From NCBI GenBank assembly GCA_903843125.1, contig CAIMOR010000407.1:31153-95152 (forward strand): a stretch of DNA of 64,000 nt. Reading direction: 5' to 3'. Origin of the DNA: an uncultured Rhodospirillales bacterium (GTDB taxonomy: Bacteria; Pseudomonadota; Alphaproteobacteria; Acetobacterales; Acetobacteraceae). A model generated the notes under the pieces. That model did not search any database and was not told where the DNA came from. It saw only the letters and a list, made by a program, of their open reading frames with translations. Position numbers and translations under genes: made by a program. Positions 15,500-23,588 of this stretch are shown here, in pieces (positions within the stretch are counted from its first letter, which is position 1; every line of letters begins with the position of its first letter).

Positions 15500-16459
15500 A
15501 TGCCCGTGACGCGCGAAGATGTCGTGATGGCCTATCGCTACATCCTGGGGCGAGAGCCCGAGGGCGAGGCGACGATCGCCGGGCATGTGCAGAACACGCC
15601 GGACCTGCTGACGATGCGGATGAACTTCCTCGGCTCGGAGGAGGCGCAACGCATCGTCAATCCGGTGCAACTGCCGCCCAGCCTGCCGCTGGATGCACCG
15701 CCGCTGGAGGTGGAGACCACCGCGGACCGCGCGACGCTGACCCAACTGGTCGGCTTTACCGGGCGCTATTGGGAGGAGATCGGCCGCACCGCGCCGCACT
15801 GGTCGGTGCTGACCGACCCGAACTACAAGCCTGAGGCGATCGCGCAGCACGAGGCGGCGTTCTTCGAGACCGGGCGCGGTGATGCCGAGCTGCTGCTGGC
15901 GCTGCTGCGGCGGATCGGCAGGGCACCCGAGGAGTTTGCCTGCTGCGCTGAATACGGCTGCGGTGTCGGCCGCATCACCACCCACCTGGCGCAGCATTTT
16001 CCGCGTGTGCAGGCGCTGGACATCTCCCGCCCGCATCTGGATCTGGCGGCGGCGACGCTGCGGCGGTTCGGCCAGGGCAACATCGAATTCCACCAGGTCA
16101 CGCCGGCCGATGTGCATCCGGCACAGGGCTTCGACCTCTGGTACAGCCGCATCGTGCTGCAGCACAATCCGCCGCCGATCATCATGCACATCCTGGACCG
16201 CGTGTTCCGCCTGCTGGAGCCTGGCGGCGTCGCCGCGTTTCAGGTGCCGACGTATCGCGTCGGCTATCGCTTCAGCATCGCCGACTACCTGGCGCGCGAC
16301 CCCGGCGGCAGCATGGAGGTGCATGTGGTGCCGCAGCGCGCGGTGCTGGAACTGGCCTGGAAGCACCGGCTGCGGCTGGCCGACATCCGCGAGGATACCG
16401 CCGTGGTGGACGACAGCCCGAACTGGCTCTCGAACACCTTCGTGTTCTGCAAGGACTGA
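15500..16459 (+). CDS. SAM-dependent class I methyltransferase with N-terminal DUF4214-like module
   Basis: This 319-residue protein starts at ATG 15500. The first ~55 residues (MAYRYILGREPEGEATIAGH, then MNFLGSEEAQRIV) look like the DUF4214-like module at the end of the preceding glycosyltransferase. After a linker the methyltransferase core follows: SAM motif I AEYGCGVGRITTHLAQ, an acidic motif in VQALDISRPHL, FDLWYSRIVLQHNPP and RVFRLLEPGGVAAFQV. Methylation of a sugar or glycan acceptor is the best guess. It lies 58 nt after the glycosyltransferase and the two are probably co-transcribed. The convergent 155-nt gap downstream holds a 12-bp palindrome (16558-16569) but no clear terminator. 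Confidence 0.85.
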   Translation: MPVTREDVVMAYRYILGREPEGEATIAGHVQNTPDLLTMRMNFLGSEEAQRIVNPVQLPPSLPLDAPPLEVETTADRATLTQLVGFTGRYWEEIGRTAPHWSVLTDPNYKPEAIAQHEAAFFETGRGDAELLLALLRRIGRAPEEFACCAEYGCGVGRITTHLAQHFPRVQALDISRPHLDLAAATLRRFGQGNIEFHQVTPADVHPAQGFDLWYSRIVLQHNPPPIIMHILDRVFRLLEPGGVAAFQVPTYRVGYRFSIADYLARDPGGSMEVHVVPQRAVLELAWKHRLRLADIREDTAVVDDSPNWLSNTFVFCKD

Positions 16460-16614
16460 TACCGCGCCGCGGAAGTGGTGACTTCTGCCACCCCGCATCC
16501 GGCACGCCGGGCTCGCGTGGCGGCTGCGCGCGGCGATGCACCCATGCGGGTTGAGTCGCCCCATGGGGCAGGTGGACCTGCGGCGTCGGCATACCCGCCC
16601 GCGCTGGTCCGTCG

Positions 16615-18993
16615 CTACTCGCCGTAGATCTCCAGCCGTTGCAGCCGGCCGGTGAAATTGCTGCCGTTGAACAGCCGCACCTCCAGCTGGGTCAAGGATT
16701 GCTCGGCACCGAAGGTCAGGCTGGCGCCGCCCTGCAGCCTGGCGGCGGAAACCGGCACCTGCGCCAGCACGCGATTGCCGGTCTCCACGCTCACGTCCAT
16801 CACCGCGCGGCCATGCGCCACGTCGCCCCCGGCGAAGTGCAGGCAGGCGCGGTAGCGGCCCGGCGGCAGGTCGATGTACGGGCCGAACAGCGCGGTGCCG
16901 GACGCGGCGTTGGCGAACCGGATGCCGCCGGCGTCACGCAGGCCGCTGATGGTATGCAGGCGTGGGTCATTCGCGTCGAGGCTGGCGACCAGCGTGGTCA
17001 GCTGCGCGGCTTCGGCATCAGCCGGGCCAAGGTCGCCGGAATCCTCCACCAGGCCCAGCGCGACCCAGGGTTGGGTTTCCGAATTGCCCTCGCCGGAAAG
17101 CCGCGCGGTCAGCACCTCCAACGCGCCGCCTTCGCGCGGCACCAGGGAGCGCCGCAGCTGCTGGCGCAGCAGGGCCTCATAGATTTCCAGCTTGTGCTCA
17201 TGGCGGGCCAGGATCTCGGTGGTGGCCTGGTGGGTCGACTGGCGCAGCAGCTTGAACAGGCGGATCGTCAGCCCGGCACAGAAATTCCAGTACGCATGCG
17301 GGTTCAGGCGCTGGCCGTGCTCGTTGGTCCAATGCACCGTCAGCACGTCCTGCTTGCGCATGTCGCCGAGCTCGACCGCGGTGGTCTCGACGCGATAGGC
17401 CTCCAGGCCACGGTCGATGCTGGTGATGAAGGCCGGGTCCTCCAGCACCGGCAGCGCCCGCACCAGCGCCAGCAGGGCGGCGCTGTGGCAATCGACGAAG
17501 GGCGAGACGCAACTGCGCTGCCCCATCAGGAAGGCGCTTTCCTGGTTGCCGTCCGGGCCGGCGAAGTGCCGCTCGAAGTCGAACAGCACGCGCACGGCCT
17601 CGCGCAGGGCATCCTTGTAGGGCTGTTCGCCGGTCGCGATCGCCATGTCGATCAGGCCGTAGATGACGAAGGCCAGGGGGCGCGAGAAGATCGCCGCCGG
17701 GTCGTTGAAATGGCGCGCGAGGAACACGTCGGCGTAGACCTGATAGTAGCGGTCGAACAGCGCGCGGGCGCGGTCGCGCAGCGCCGTCACCTCGGCTGAG
17801 GCTGGCAGGCCGGCCAGCGTGCGGTAGCAGCGGGCGAAGGCGTTGATCTCGGCGCCGTAGTCGTAGGAGATGGAGATGTCGACCGGCTGCAGGCTGGGCG
17901 TCGCGGCACGGCGCTGCACCAGGCCGGCGCAATCCGCCACCTGGTCGTAGAAGCCGCCGGCGGTGAGGATCTTCCGCTCACCGGCCACGATCCGGGCGCC
18001 GCCCTGGTGCACCCCGGGGAAGCGGTGGCGCGAGGTGACGCGATGCAGGCGGCCGGCATCCTGCACCACCACGTCCAGCTCGTGCATCGCCGCGGCGGTG
18101 TCGGGCAGGGTGTGGATGGCCAGGGCAAAGCCTCGCATCTCGTGGCGCTGCGACAGCATCCAGTAGTCGGCGCCGTGGCAGTCCAGCCGGGTCTCGCCGG
18201 TCTCGGCGGCGGCAAAGGAAAGCGGCGCGGCCCCGGGGCGGCTGATGCCGATGTCGTGGTAGCTGACCGCGTTCTCGTTGTGGCTCAGCTGGTCATGGCC
18301 GAAGCCGAGGGTGACATCGGCCACGCTGATGCCGGGGTCCAGCTCCAGCGCCAACTCGGTGGCCACGAACATGCTGCGGCCACTGAAGCGGAAGCCGGCG
18401 GTCAGCCGGCCGAGGCGACGGGGGCCGGTGCCGGGGTCGAAGTGCAACTCGTGCGCGTGGCTCAGGTGCAGGTCCAGCCCATCGTGCCGGATGGCGTGCG
18501 CGGTGGCCTGGCCCTCCACCACCAGGCGGAAGGGCAGACCCTGGAAGCTGAACGCCACCTGGTGGCGGCCGAGGATCAGGTTCCGCGCGGTGCGGATATC
18601 GTGGAAGCGCATGCCGACGGTGACGCTGCCGTTCGGCAGGTCGCAGCTCAGGTGCATGAAGGTATGCGCCCAGCGGCCGGTACCGTCGCCGCGCTCGCGC
18701 TCCTCCAGCCGCGGATGCCCGGTGCGGCGCAGGATGAAGGGGCCGTCGCACAGCGTCTCGATGAACGCCAGCACCTCGCGGCAGCGGTCCGGCCAGCGTT
18801 GCCACAACGCCGGCAGGGCCAGGAACTCCAGCACCTTGGCGTTGTCGTCGGCCCAGAACCAACGGTCACCGTCCACCGCGTGCTCGGTCTCGGCGACGGC
18901 CATCGCCGGGCCACCCTCCGGCTCCACCCGTTGCATCAGGTAGCGCATGATGAACTCGGCGTAGGGAACGGGGTCGGTCGGCAGCTCGATCAT
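16615..18993 (-). CDS. Large protein of unknown function, possible glycan-active alpha/alpha-barrel protein
   Basis: I do not recognise the family of this 792-residue protein. It begins with a helical region containing DGDRWFWADDNAKVLEFLALP, continues with a beta-rich middle (about 110-340), then a helical stretch (about 390-600) with repeated hairpin-like helices as in alpha/alpha-toroid glycan enzymes (YGAEINAFARCYRTLA, FVDCHSAALLALVRALPVL, NPHAYWNFCAGLTIRLFK). The last ~100 residues form a beta domain (FGPYIDLPPGRYRACLHFAG to LQRLEIYGE) similar in layout to the end of the frameshifted FkbM protein at 52 kb. There is no signal peptide. Position beside a glycosyltransferase/methyltransferase pair suggests surface-glycan processing. 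The start has a weak ribosome site. Confidence 0.7.
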   Translation of the reverse strand: MIELPTDPVPYAEFIMRYLMQRVEPEGGPAMAVAETEHAVDGDRWFWADDNAKVLEFLALPALWQRWPDRCREVLAFIETLCDGPFILRRTGHPRLEERERGDGTGRWAHTFMHLSCDLPNGSVTVGMRFHDIRTARNLILGRHQVAFSFQGLPFRLVVEGQATAHAIRHDGLDLHLSHAHELHFDPGTGPRRLGRLTAGFRFSGRSMFVATELALELDPGISVADVTLGFGHDQLSHNENAVSYHDIGISRPGAAPLSFAAAETGETRLDCHGADYWMLSQRHEMRGFALAIHTLPDTAAAMHELDVVVQDAGRLHRVTSRHRFPGVHQGGARIVAGERKILTAGGFYDQVADCAGLVQRRAATPSLQPVDISISYDYGAEINAFARCYRTLAGLPASAEVTALRDRARALFDRYYQVYADVFLARHFNDPAAIFSRPLAFVIYGLIDMAIATGEQPYKDALREAVRVLFDFERHFAGPDGNQESAFLMGQRSCVSPFVDCHSAALLALVRALPVLEDPAFITSIDRGLEAYRVETTAVELGDMRKQDVLTVHWTNEHGQRLNPHAYWNFCAGLTIRLFKLLRQSTHQATTEILARHEHKLEIYEALLRQQLRRSLVPREGGALEVLTARLSGEGNSETQPWVALGLVEDSGDLGPADAEAAQLTTLVASLDANDPRLHTISGLRDAGGIRFANAASGTALFGPYIDLPPGRYRACLHFAGGDVAHGRAVMDVSVETGNRVLAQVPVSAARLQGGASLTFGAEQSLTQLEVRLFNGSNFTGRLQRLEIYGE

Positions 18994-19068
18994 GGCGGCA
19001 TAGAGCGCAGCGGCCGGCGAGGCGTCAACCGCCGGGGGAAGGCGGCAGGCCGGGCCGGCCGGCCGAGG

Positions 19069-19656
19069 CTAGACGGCGCGACGGGAGCGGAGCGCGGCGG
19101 TCAGGGTGCCTTCGTCCAGCAGGTCCAGCGTGCCGCCCATGGGCACGCCCTGCGCCAGCCGGGTCACCGGCACCCCGGTCGGGCGCAGCCGGTCGGTCAG
19201 GTAGTGCACGGTGGTCGCGCCATCCACGGTGGCCGGCAGGGCCAGGATCACCTCCTCGATGCCGCCGGCCTCGATGCGGGCCAGCAGCGGCTGCACCGAA
19301 AGGTCCTCGGGCCCGATGCCGCCGAGCGCCGAGAGCGTGCCGCCCAGCACGTGGTAAAGCCCGCGATGCGCATTGGCGCGTTCCAGCGCCCAGAGGTCGG
19401 CAACGCCCTCGACCACGCAGACCAGGCCGCGGTCGCGGTGGCTGTCGCGGCAGATGCCGCAGGGCGTGCGGGTGTCCAGGTTGCCGCAGGTCGGGCAGGG
19501 GCGGACGGCGGCGGCGGTCTCCCGCAATGCCTCGGCCAGCGGCAGCATGGTCTGGTCCGGGTGCATCAGCATCTTCAGCACGGCGCGGCGCGCACTGCGC
19601 CGGCCGAAGCCGGGCAGTTTCGCCAGCAGGCCAACGAGATGCTCGATGGGGTCCAT
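19069..19656 (-). CDS. recR: Recombination mediator protein RecR
   Basis: This 195-residue protein is typical in length and content. It has an N-terminal helix-hairpin-helix (LLAKLPGFGRRSARRAVL), a four-cysteine zinc finger (CPTCGNLDTRTPCGIC), then a Toprim domain (LVCVVEGVADLWALE, ILALPATVDGATT) and the C-terminal GVPMGGTLDLLDEGTL. RecR works with RecF/RecO to load RecA at gaps. It lies 4 nt after ybaB in the widely conserved dnaX-ybaB-recR order, so it is co-transcribed from upstream of dnaX. Confidence 0.97.
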   Translation of the reverse strand: MDPIEHLVGLLAKLPGFGRRSARRAVLKMLMHPDQTMLPLAEALRETAAAVRPCPTCGNLDTRTPCGICRDSHRDRGLVCVVEGVADLWALERANAHRGLYHVLGGTLSALGGIGPEDLSVQPLLARIEAGGIEEVILALPATVDGATTVHYLTDRLRPTGVPVTRLAQGVPMGGTLDLLDEGTLTAALRSRRAV

Positions 19657-19660
19657 CAGG

Positions 19661-20002
19661 TCAGAACGGCAGCTTCAGGCCGCCGAGACCACCGAGGCCG
19701 CCCGGGATGTTCATGCCGGCGGTGGCCTTCTGCATTTCCTCGGCCATCATCGCCTCCACCTTCTGCTTGGCATCGGCATGGGCGGCCAGCAGCAGGTCCT
19801 CCAGCACCTCGCGGTCGTCGGCCACCATCAGGCTGGGGTCGATCGAGACCGCCTTCAGGTCGCCCTTGCCGGACAGGGTGACCTTGACCATGCCGCCGCC
19901 GGCCTGGCCCTGCATGGTCGCGGCCTCCAGCGTGGCCTGCATCTCGGCCATGCGGGTCTGCATCTGCTGGGCCTGCTTCATCATGTTGGCCAAGTTCTTC
20001 AT
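19661..20002 (-). CDS. ybaB: YbaB/EbfC family nucleoid-associated protein
   Basis: This 113-residue protein begins [18 protein letters not shown], the usual N-terminal helix of YbaB/EbfC, continues with [24 protein letters not shown] and ends in a Gly-rich tail ([12 protein letters not shown]). These small dimers bind DNA and are found between dnaX and recR in most bacteria, as here. AGAGGAAAAA precedes the ATG. The conserved context leaves little doubt about the family; the cellular role of the family is only partly understood. Confidence 0.97.
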   Translation of the reverse strand: MKNLANMMKQAQQMQTRMAEMQATLEAATMQGQAGGGMVKVTLSGKGDLKAVSIDPSLMVADDREVLEDLLLAAHADAKQKVEAMMAEEMQKATAGMNIPGGLGGLGGLKLPF

Positions 20003-20047
20003 GGCTTTTTCCTCTGGTCAGAAATCGTTGCGGCCCATCGGCCGCGC

Positions 20048-22018
20048 CTAGAAGTCATCGAGATCGACCGGCTCGGCCTCGGGCGGCGCGAATTCCGGCA
20101 TGTCCTCAGGCAGCGTATCGGGCTCGGGTTCCGCGGCAACGACGGTCGGGGCGGCCAGGCCGTAGGCGTCGGTACCCTCGTCGCGCACCGCCTGGATGCT
20201 TGCACCGGGGAAGGCGGCCAGGATCGCCTGCACCAGCGGGTGGCTGGCGGCCAGGTCGCGGCGGGAAGCCTCGGCCAGCTTGCCCTGTTCGGCCAGGGTC
20301 GGCTCGCCATCGGCATTAGAGAGGGCGATGGTCCAGCGCTGCTCCGTCACCTCGGCCAGCAGGGCGGTCAGCTGCGCCGCCAGGTCGCGCGGCGCGGCGG
20401 CCAGCACGCGTATCTCCAGCCGGCCGGGCGCCACCTTCACGGGATGCACGTGGTAGAGCAAATGGGAGTGCAGCAGCGGCCGGCGGCCGGATGCCAGCGC
20501 CACCACCTGCTGCCAGCTCTGCGGCTGGGCGACGGCCGGGACCGCGACCGCCATGGTCATGCCGCCATTGGCCACGGCCCTGGCGCCGCCTCCCCCGCCA
20601 TTGGGGGTAGGGCGAGAGGCGCTGGCGGCGGCGGCGCCGCCTTCCAGCAGGCGCTTCACCAGGTCGCCCGGCGTCGGCATCTCCGCCACATGGGCCAGGC
20701 GGATCAGCACCATCTCGGCGGCGGCCCGGCGGTCCGGCGCCTCGTTCACCTCGCCCAGCCCCTTCAGCAGCATCTGCCAGGCGCGGCCCAGGCTGGCGAC
20801 GCTGAGCTTGTGTGCCAATGCCGCACCGCGGGTGCGCTCCACTTCGGTCAGCGCGGGGTCGTCCCGCAGCGCCGGCACGCTGACCAGGCGGGTCAGCGTA
20901 TGGGTCAGGTCGAGCAGATCGGCCAGCACCACGCCGGGGTCGGCGCCCTGTTCATGGCCGCGGTCCATCAGGCTGAGCGCGGTGGCGGTGTCGCCGGCCA
21001 TCAGCGCTTCCATCAGGTCCAGCACCAGGGAGCGATCCGCCAGGCCCAGCATGTCTCGCACCAGCAGGGCGGAAACCTGGCCGCCCGGCCCTGCCAGCGC
21101 GATAGCCTGGTCGAGCAGCGAAAGCCCGTCGCGCACGCTGCCATCCGCGGCGCGGGCGACCATGGCCAGTGCTTCCGGTTCGGCGTCCACCGCTTCCTTG
21201 GCGCAGATGCGGGCGAAGTGGTCGCGCAGCTCCGCCTGGGGCACGCGCTTCAGGTGGAAGGTCTGGCAGCGGCTGAGAATGGTCGCCGGCACCTTGCGGA
21301 TCTCGGTGGTGGCGAACAGGAACTTGACGTGCGGTGGCGGCTCCTCCAGCGTCTTCAGCAAGGCGTTGAATGCCTGGTTCGAGAGCATGTGCACTTCGTC
21401 GAGGATATAGACCTTGAACCGCGCCTGGGCCGGCCGGTAGCGCACCGCCTCCCGCAGCTCGCGCACGTTGTCCACGCCGTTGTTGCTGGCGGCGTCCAAC
21501 TCCTGCACGTCCGGGTGGCGGTCGGCGAGGATCGCCTTGCACTCGGCGCAGACGCCGCAGGGGTCGGCGGTCGGGCCGCCTGTGCCATCGGGGCCGACGC
21601 AGTTCAGCGCGCGGGCGATGATGCGCGCCGTCGTGGTCTTGCCGACGCCACGGACGCCGGTGAGCATGAAGGCGTGCGCGACGCGGCCCTGGGCGAAGGC
21701 GTTCTTCAGCGTGCGGACCAGGGCCTCCTGGCCGATCAGGTCGGCGAAGCTTGAAGGCCGATACTTGCGCGCCAGCACGCGATAGGGCGTGGCCGGCAGG
21801 GCGGCTTCCGGCATGGCGGCGGGCGCGGCAAGGACTGGCGCCGCGGTCATGGTCGCTGCCGGCGCCGGCGAGGGTTCGCCGAACAGGCCGGGGCCTTCGG
21901 GGGTGGGTGGCTGGGGCAGCGGCTCCGGCGCGCCGAACAGGCCAGGGCCATCAGGGGCGGGCGGCTCAGGCAAGGCGTCCGGGGCTTCCGGGTCCTGGCC
22001 GAACATGGTGTCGGTCAT
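20048..22018 (-). CDS. dnaX: DNA polymerase III subunit gamma/tau
   Basis: From ATG 22018 the protein is 656 residues. After a Pro-rich N-terminal extension (~65 residues with two GPGLFG blocks) comes the clamp-loader core: YRVLARKYRPSSFADLIGQE, Walker A GVRGVGKTTTAR, a zinc site (CGVCAECKAI), Walker B ILDEVHML, ATTEIRKVPATILSRCQ and sensor 2 DGSVRDGLSLLDQA, followed by the tau-specific C-terminal part. DnaX organises the replisome and loads the sliding clamp. No A-rich slippery heptamer of the E. coli gamma-frameshift type was found. The frame remains open upstream through the SRP RNA, so the start was set at the first ATG matching an alphaproteobacterial N-terminus. Confidence 0.95.
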   Translation of the reverse strand: MTDTMFGQDPEAPDALPEPPAPDGPGLFGAPEPLPQPPTPEGPGLFGEPSPAPAATMTAAPVLAAPAAMPEAALPATPYRVLARKYRPSSFADLIGQEALVRTLKNAFAQGRVAHAFMLTGVRGVGKTTTARIIARALNCVGPDGTGGPTADPCGVCAECKAILADRHPDVQELDAASNNGVDNVRELREAVRYRPAQARFKVYILDEVHMLSNQAFNALLKTLEEPPPHVKFLFATTEIRKVPATILSRCQTFHLKRVPQAELRDHFARICAKEAVDAEPEALAMVARAADGSVRDGLSLLDQAIALAGPGGQVSALLVRDMLGLADRSLVLDLMEALMAGDTATALSLMDRGHEQGADPGVVLADLLDLTHTLTRLVSVPALRDDPALTEVERTRGAALAHKLSVASLGRAWQMLLKGLGEVNEAPDRRAAAEMVLIRLAHVAEMPTPGDLVKRLLEGGAAAASASRPTPNGGGGGARAVANGGMTMAVAVPAVAQPQSWQQVVALASGRRPLLHSHLLYHVHPVKVAPGRLEIRVLAAAPRDLAAQLTALLAEVTEQRWTIALSNADGEPTLAEQGKLAEASRRDLAASHPLVQAILAAFPGASIQAVRDEGTDAYGLAAPTVVAAEPEPDTLPEDMPEFAPPEAEPVDLDDF

Positions 22019-22038
22019 GGGGTGCGGCCTCGGCGCTG

Positions 22039-22054
22039 GGCGGCGCCAGCCGCC
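22039..22054 (-). terminator. GC-rich hairpin between the SRP RNA and dnaX
   Basis: On the minus strand GGCGGC-TGGC-GCCGCC forms a perfect 6-bp stem with a 4-nt loop, about 10 nt after the SRP RNA 3' end and 20 nt before the dnaX ATG. There is no U-tract, so it may be a processing or attenuation hairpin rather than a full terminator. Confidence 0.3.
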
Positions 22055-22063
22055 GGGGAGGGT

Positions 22064-22160
22064 GGAAGGCCGACAAGCGACCCGAGCGAGAACCCGTTGC
22101 GGCTGCTTCCTTCCGGACCTGACCGGGTTGGCGAGGAGCCCGTCCACCGCCGACCTTCCG
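22064..22160 (-). ncRNA. ffs: Signal recognition particle RNA (4.5S, bacterial small type)
   Basis: The minus strand contains the near-invariant SRP apical domain GGTCAGGTCCGGAAGGAAGC, with the GGTC/GGAA asymmetric loop that binds Ffh and the GGAA tetraloop. The flanks pair as the long stem: the 5' GGAAGG (22160-22155) pairs with the 3' CCTTCC (22069-22064), giving about 97 nt, close to the usual ~100 nt. A promoter with 17-nt spacing lies just upstream. Location immediately upstream of dnaX is common in Alphaproteobacteria. Exact ends are approximate. Confidence 0.93.
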
Positions 22161-22167
22161 GGACGAC

Positions 22168-22196
22168 ATATGCTGCCTTCGGGCTCTCGGCGCAAT
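22168..22196 (-). promoter_or_regulatory. Sigma70-like promoter of the SRP RNA gene
   Basis: Minus-strand TTGCGC (22196-22191), 17 nt, then CATATG (22173-22168). The start point about 7 nt downstream coincides with the 5' end deduced from RNA pairing (about 22160). dnaX, ybaB and recR may be read from the same promoter past the hairpin. Confidence 0.55.
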
Positions 22197-22227
22197 GGGA
22201 GGCGACTGGCTGGTGGCACGGGCGTAC

Positions 22228-22339
22228 TTGCCGCCCAGCGGCACGGGGCAAGGTTGCCGCCCAGCGGCACGGGGCAAGGTTGCCGCCCAGCGGCACGGGG
22301 CAAGGTTGCCGCCCAGCGGCACGGGGCAAGGTTGCCGCC
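22228..22339. repeat. 26-bp tandem repeat, four perfect copies plus a partial
   Basis: Identical 26-bp units lie at 22228-22253, 22254-22279, 22280-22305 and 22306-22331, with an 8-base partial to 22339. Each unit holds a hairpin GCCGC-CCA-GCGGC nested in a longer TTGCC...GGCAA inverted repeat. The units are directly adjacent without spacers, so this is not a CRISPR. They fill the space between the SRP RNA promoter and the start of nudC, where they could fold in nascent RNA or bind a protein. The 351 bases between dnaX and nudC hold only this array, the SRP RNA and its promoter and hairpin. Confidence 0.95.
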
Positions 22340-22369
22340 AGGGGGCCGCCGTGGCAACGTCCGCCGCAA

Positions 22370-23293
22370 ATGCAGCCCATCCCCGCCTCACGGCCCAATC
22401 CCTACACCGGCAGCCCGCTGGACCGCGTTGCGCACAAGCGCGACGACGCGGCCTACATCGATGCCGCCCTGCACTCTCCGGAGTCGCTGTTCGCCCCGGT
22501 GTGGCGCGCCCGCAACCTGATGAAGGGGGTGGAAGCCAAGCAGCCCGAGGGCCTGCTGCTGACCGGCGCCGCCGCCGAGGCAGTGCGCATGGCGGGCGGC
22601 CCCTGGGCCTTCCTCGGCGAATGGCAGGGCCGGCCGACCTTCGCGGTGGATTGTTCGGCCGCCGAGGACCCGCTGCCGCTGTTGCCCGAGGGCCTGGGCA
22701 CCTTCACGGACTTGCGCGCCGTGGCTGGCCTGCTGCCGCCGGACGAAGCCAGCGTGCTGGCGCATGCCCGCGGCCTGATGCACTGGCGCACCAAGCATAA
22801 CTTCTGCGGCGTCTGCGGCGCGGCCTGCCAGCCGAAGGCGGCCGGCAACGTGATGCACTGCACCGGCTGCGGCGTGGACCACTTCCCGCGGACCGACCCG
22901 GCCGTGATCATGCTGGTGGTGCGTGGCGACAAGGCGCTGCTGGGTCACTCGCCCCGCTTCGTCAACAACATGTACTCCACGCTGGCCGGCTTCGTGGAAC
23001 CTGGCGAGAGCCTGGAGGAAGCGGTGCGGCGAGAGGTGTTCGAGGAAGCCGGCGTGCAGGTCGGTGCCGTGCACTACCATTCCTCGCAGCCCTGGCCCTT
23101 CCCGGCCAGCGTGATGCTCGGCTTCCATGCCGAGGCGCTGAGCGAGGAAATCACCGTCGACACCAACGAGTTGAAGGACGCGCGCTGGTTCAGCCGGGAC
23201 CAGATGCGCAACCCAAAGGACCATGGCTTCAACCTGCCGCGCGGCGACAGCATCGCCAGCCGGCTGATCGCCGACTGGATCGCGCACGGATGA
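22370..23293 (+). CDS. nudC: NAD(H) pyrophosphatase NudC (Nudix hydrolase)
   Basis: From ATG 22370 the protein is 307 residues. It has an N-terminal domain, a four-Cys zinc ribbon (CGVCGAACQ...CTGC), the Nudix box GFVEPGESLEEAVRREVFEE followed by AGV, and the SQPWPFP motif diagnostic of NADH pyrophosphatases. NudC hydrolyses NAD(H) to NMN(H) and AMP and can remove NAD caps from RNA. The start lies 30 nt after the 26-bp repeat array. No strong ribosome site is seen. The reading frame continues upstream through the repeats, but those residues are repeat-encoded and not part of the family. Confidence 0.95.
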   Translation: MQPIPASRPNPYTGSPLDRVAHKRDDAAYIDAALHSPESLFAPVWRARNLMKGVEAKQPEGLLLTGAAAEAVRMAGGPWAFLGEWQGRPTFAVDCSAAEDPLPLLPEGLGTFTDLRAVAGLLPPDEASVLAHARGLMHWRTKHNFCGVCGAACQPKAAGNVMHCTGCGVDHFPRTDPAVIMLVVRGDKALLGHSPRFVNNMYSTLAGFVEPGESLEEAVRREVFEEAGVQVGAVHYHSSQPWPFPASVMLGFHAEALSEEITVDTNELKDARWFSRDQMRNPKDHGFNLPRGDSIASRLIADWIAHG

Positions 23294-23583
23294 GGGCTGC
23301 CCTGGCATTGCTGCCGCTGCTGCTGGCCGGCTGCAGCTGGTTTTCCGGCAGCGCCGACAAGCCGGTGGCGGAGACGCGGCCGGAATACCGCGCTTGCCAG
23401 CGCGAGGCGGAGAACAACCCGGAAGTTGTGGCGCTGGGCGCGCAATCCACGCCAGACTGGGGGCTGAACATGGCGCGCATCGGGCCGCAGCGACAGGTGC
23501 TGCTGAACCGGGCCTACCGGGATTGCCTGCGTCGCCGCGGCCTTGGCCTGCCGGGCGGGGTGGAGACGATCCGGACCCGCTGA
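23290..23583 (+). CDS. Small lipoprotein of unknown function
   Basis: This 97-residue protein has a short signal peptide ending in a lipobox (LLLAGCSW, Cys-15), followed by a hydrophilic domain with a second and third cysteine (YRACQREAENNP and AYRDCLRRRG). These two cysteines may form a disulfide in the periplasm. The ATG overlaps the nudC stop (ATGA), so the two are translationally coupled. The function is not recognised. It would be anchored in the outer or inner membrane; residues after the Cys (Ser-Trp) do not give an inner-membrane Asp+2 signal, so the outer membrane is more likely. Confidence 0.85.
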   Translation: MRAALALLPLLLAGCSWFSGSADKPVAETRPEYRACQREAENNPEVVALGAQSTPDWGLNMARIGPQRQVLLNRAYRDCLRRRGLGLPGGVETIRTR

Positions 23584-23588
23584 CGGCT

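Noticed and set aside
16558-16569. 12-bp palindrome GCCCCATGGGGC as a regulator site
   Set aside because: It lies between two convergent genes, so a promoter-proximal role is unlikely; short GC palindromes are expected by chance here.
19373-21754. 793-residue plus-strand frame
   Set aside because: Antisense to recR, ybaB and dnaX; no recognisable domain.
20048-22018. Programmed frameshift in dnaX as in E. coli
   Set aside because: No A-rich slippery heptamer was found in the region between the ATPase and tau domains.
22228-22339. CRISPR array
   Set aside because: The 26-bp units are directly adjacent with no spacers, and no cas genes are present.
22019-22369. Long N-terminal extensions of dnaX and nudC through the gap
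   Set aside because: The extended frames are encoded by the SRP RNA and the 26-bp repeats and do not match the families; starts at 22018 and 22370 fit.
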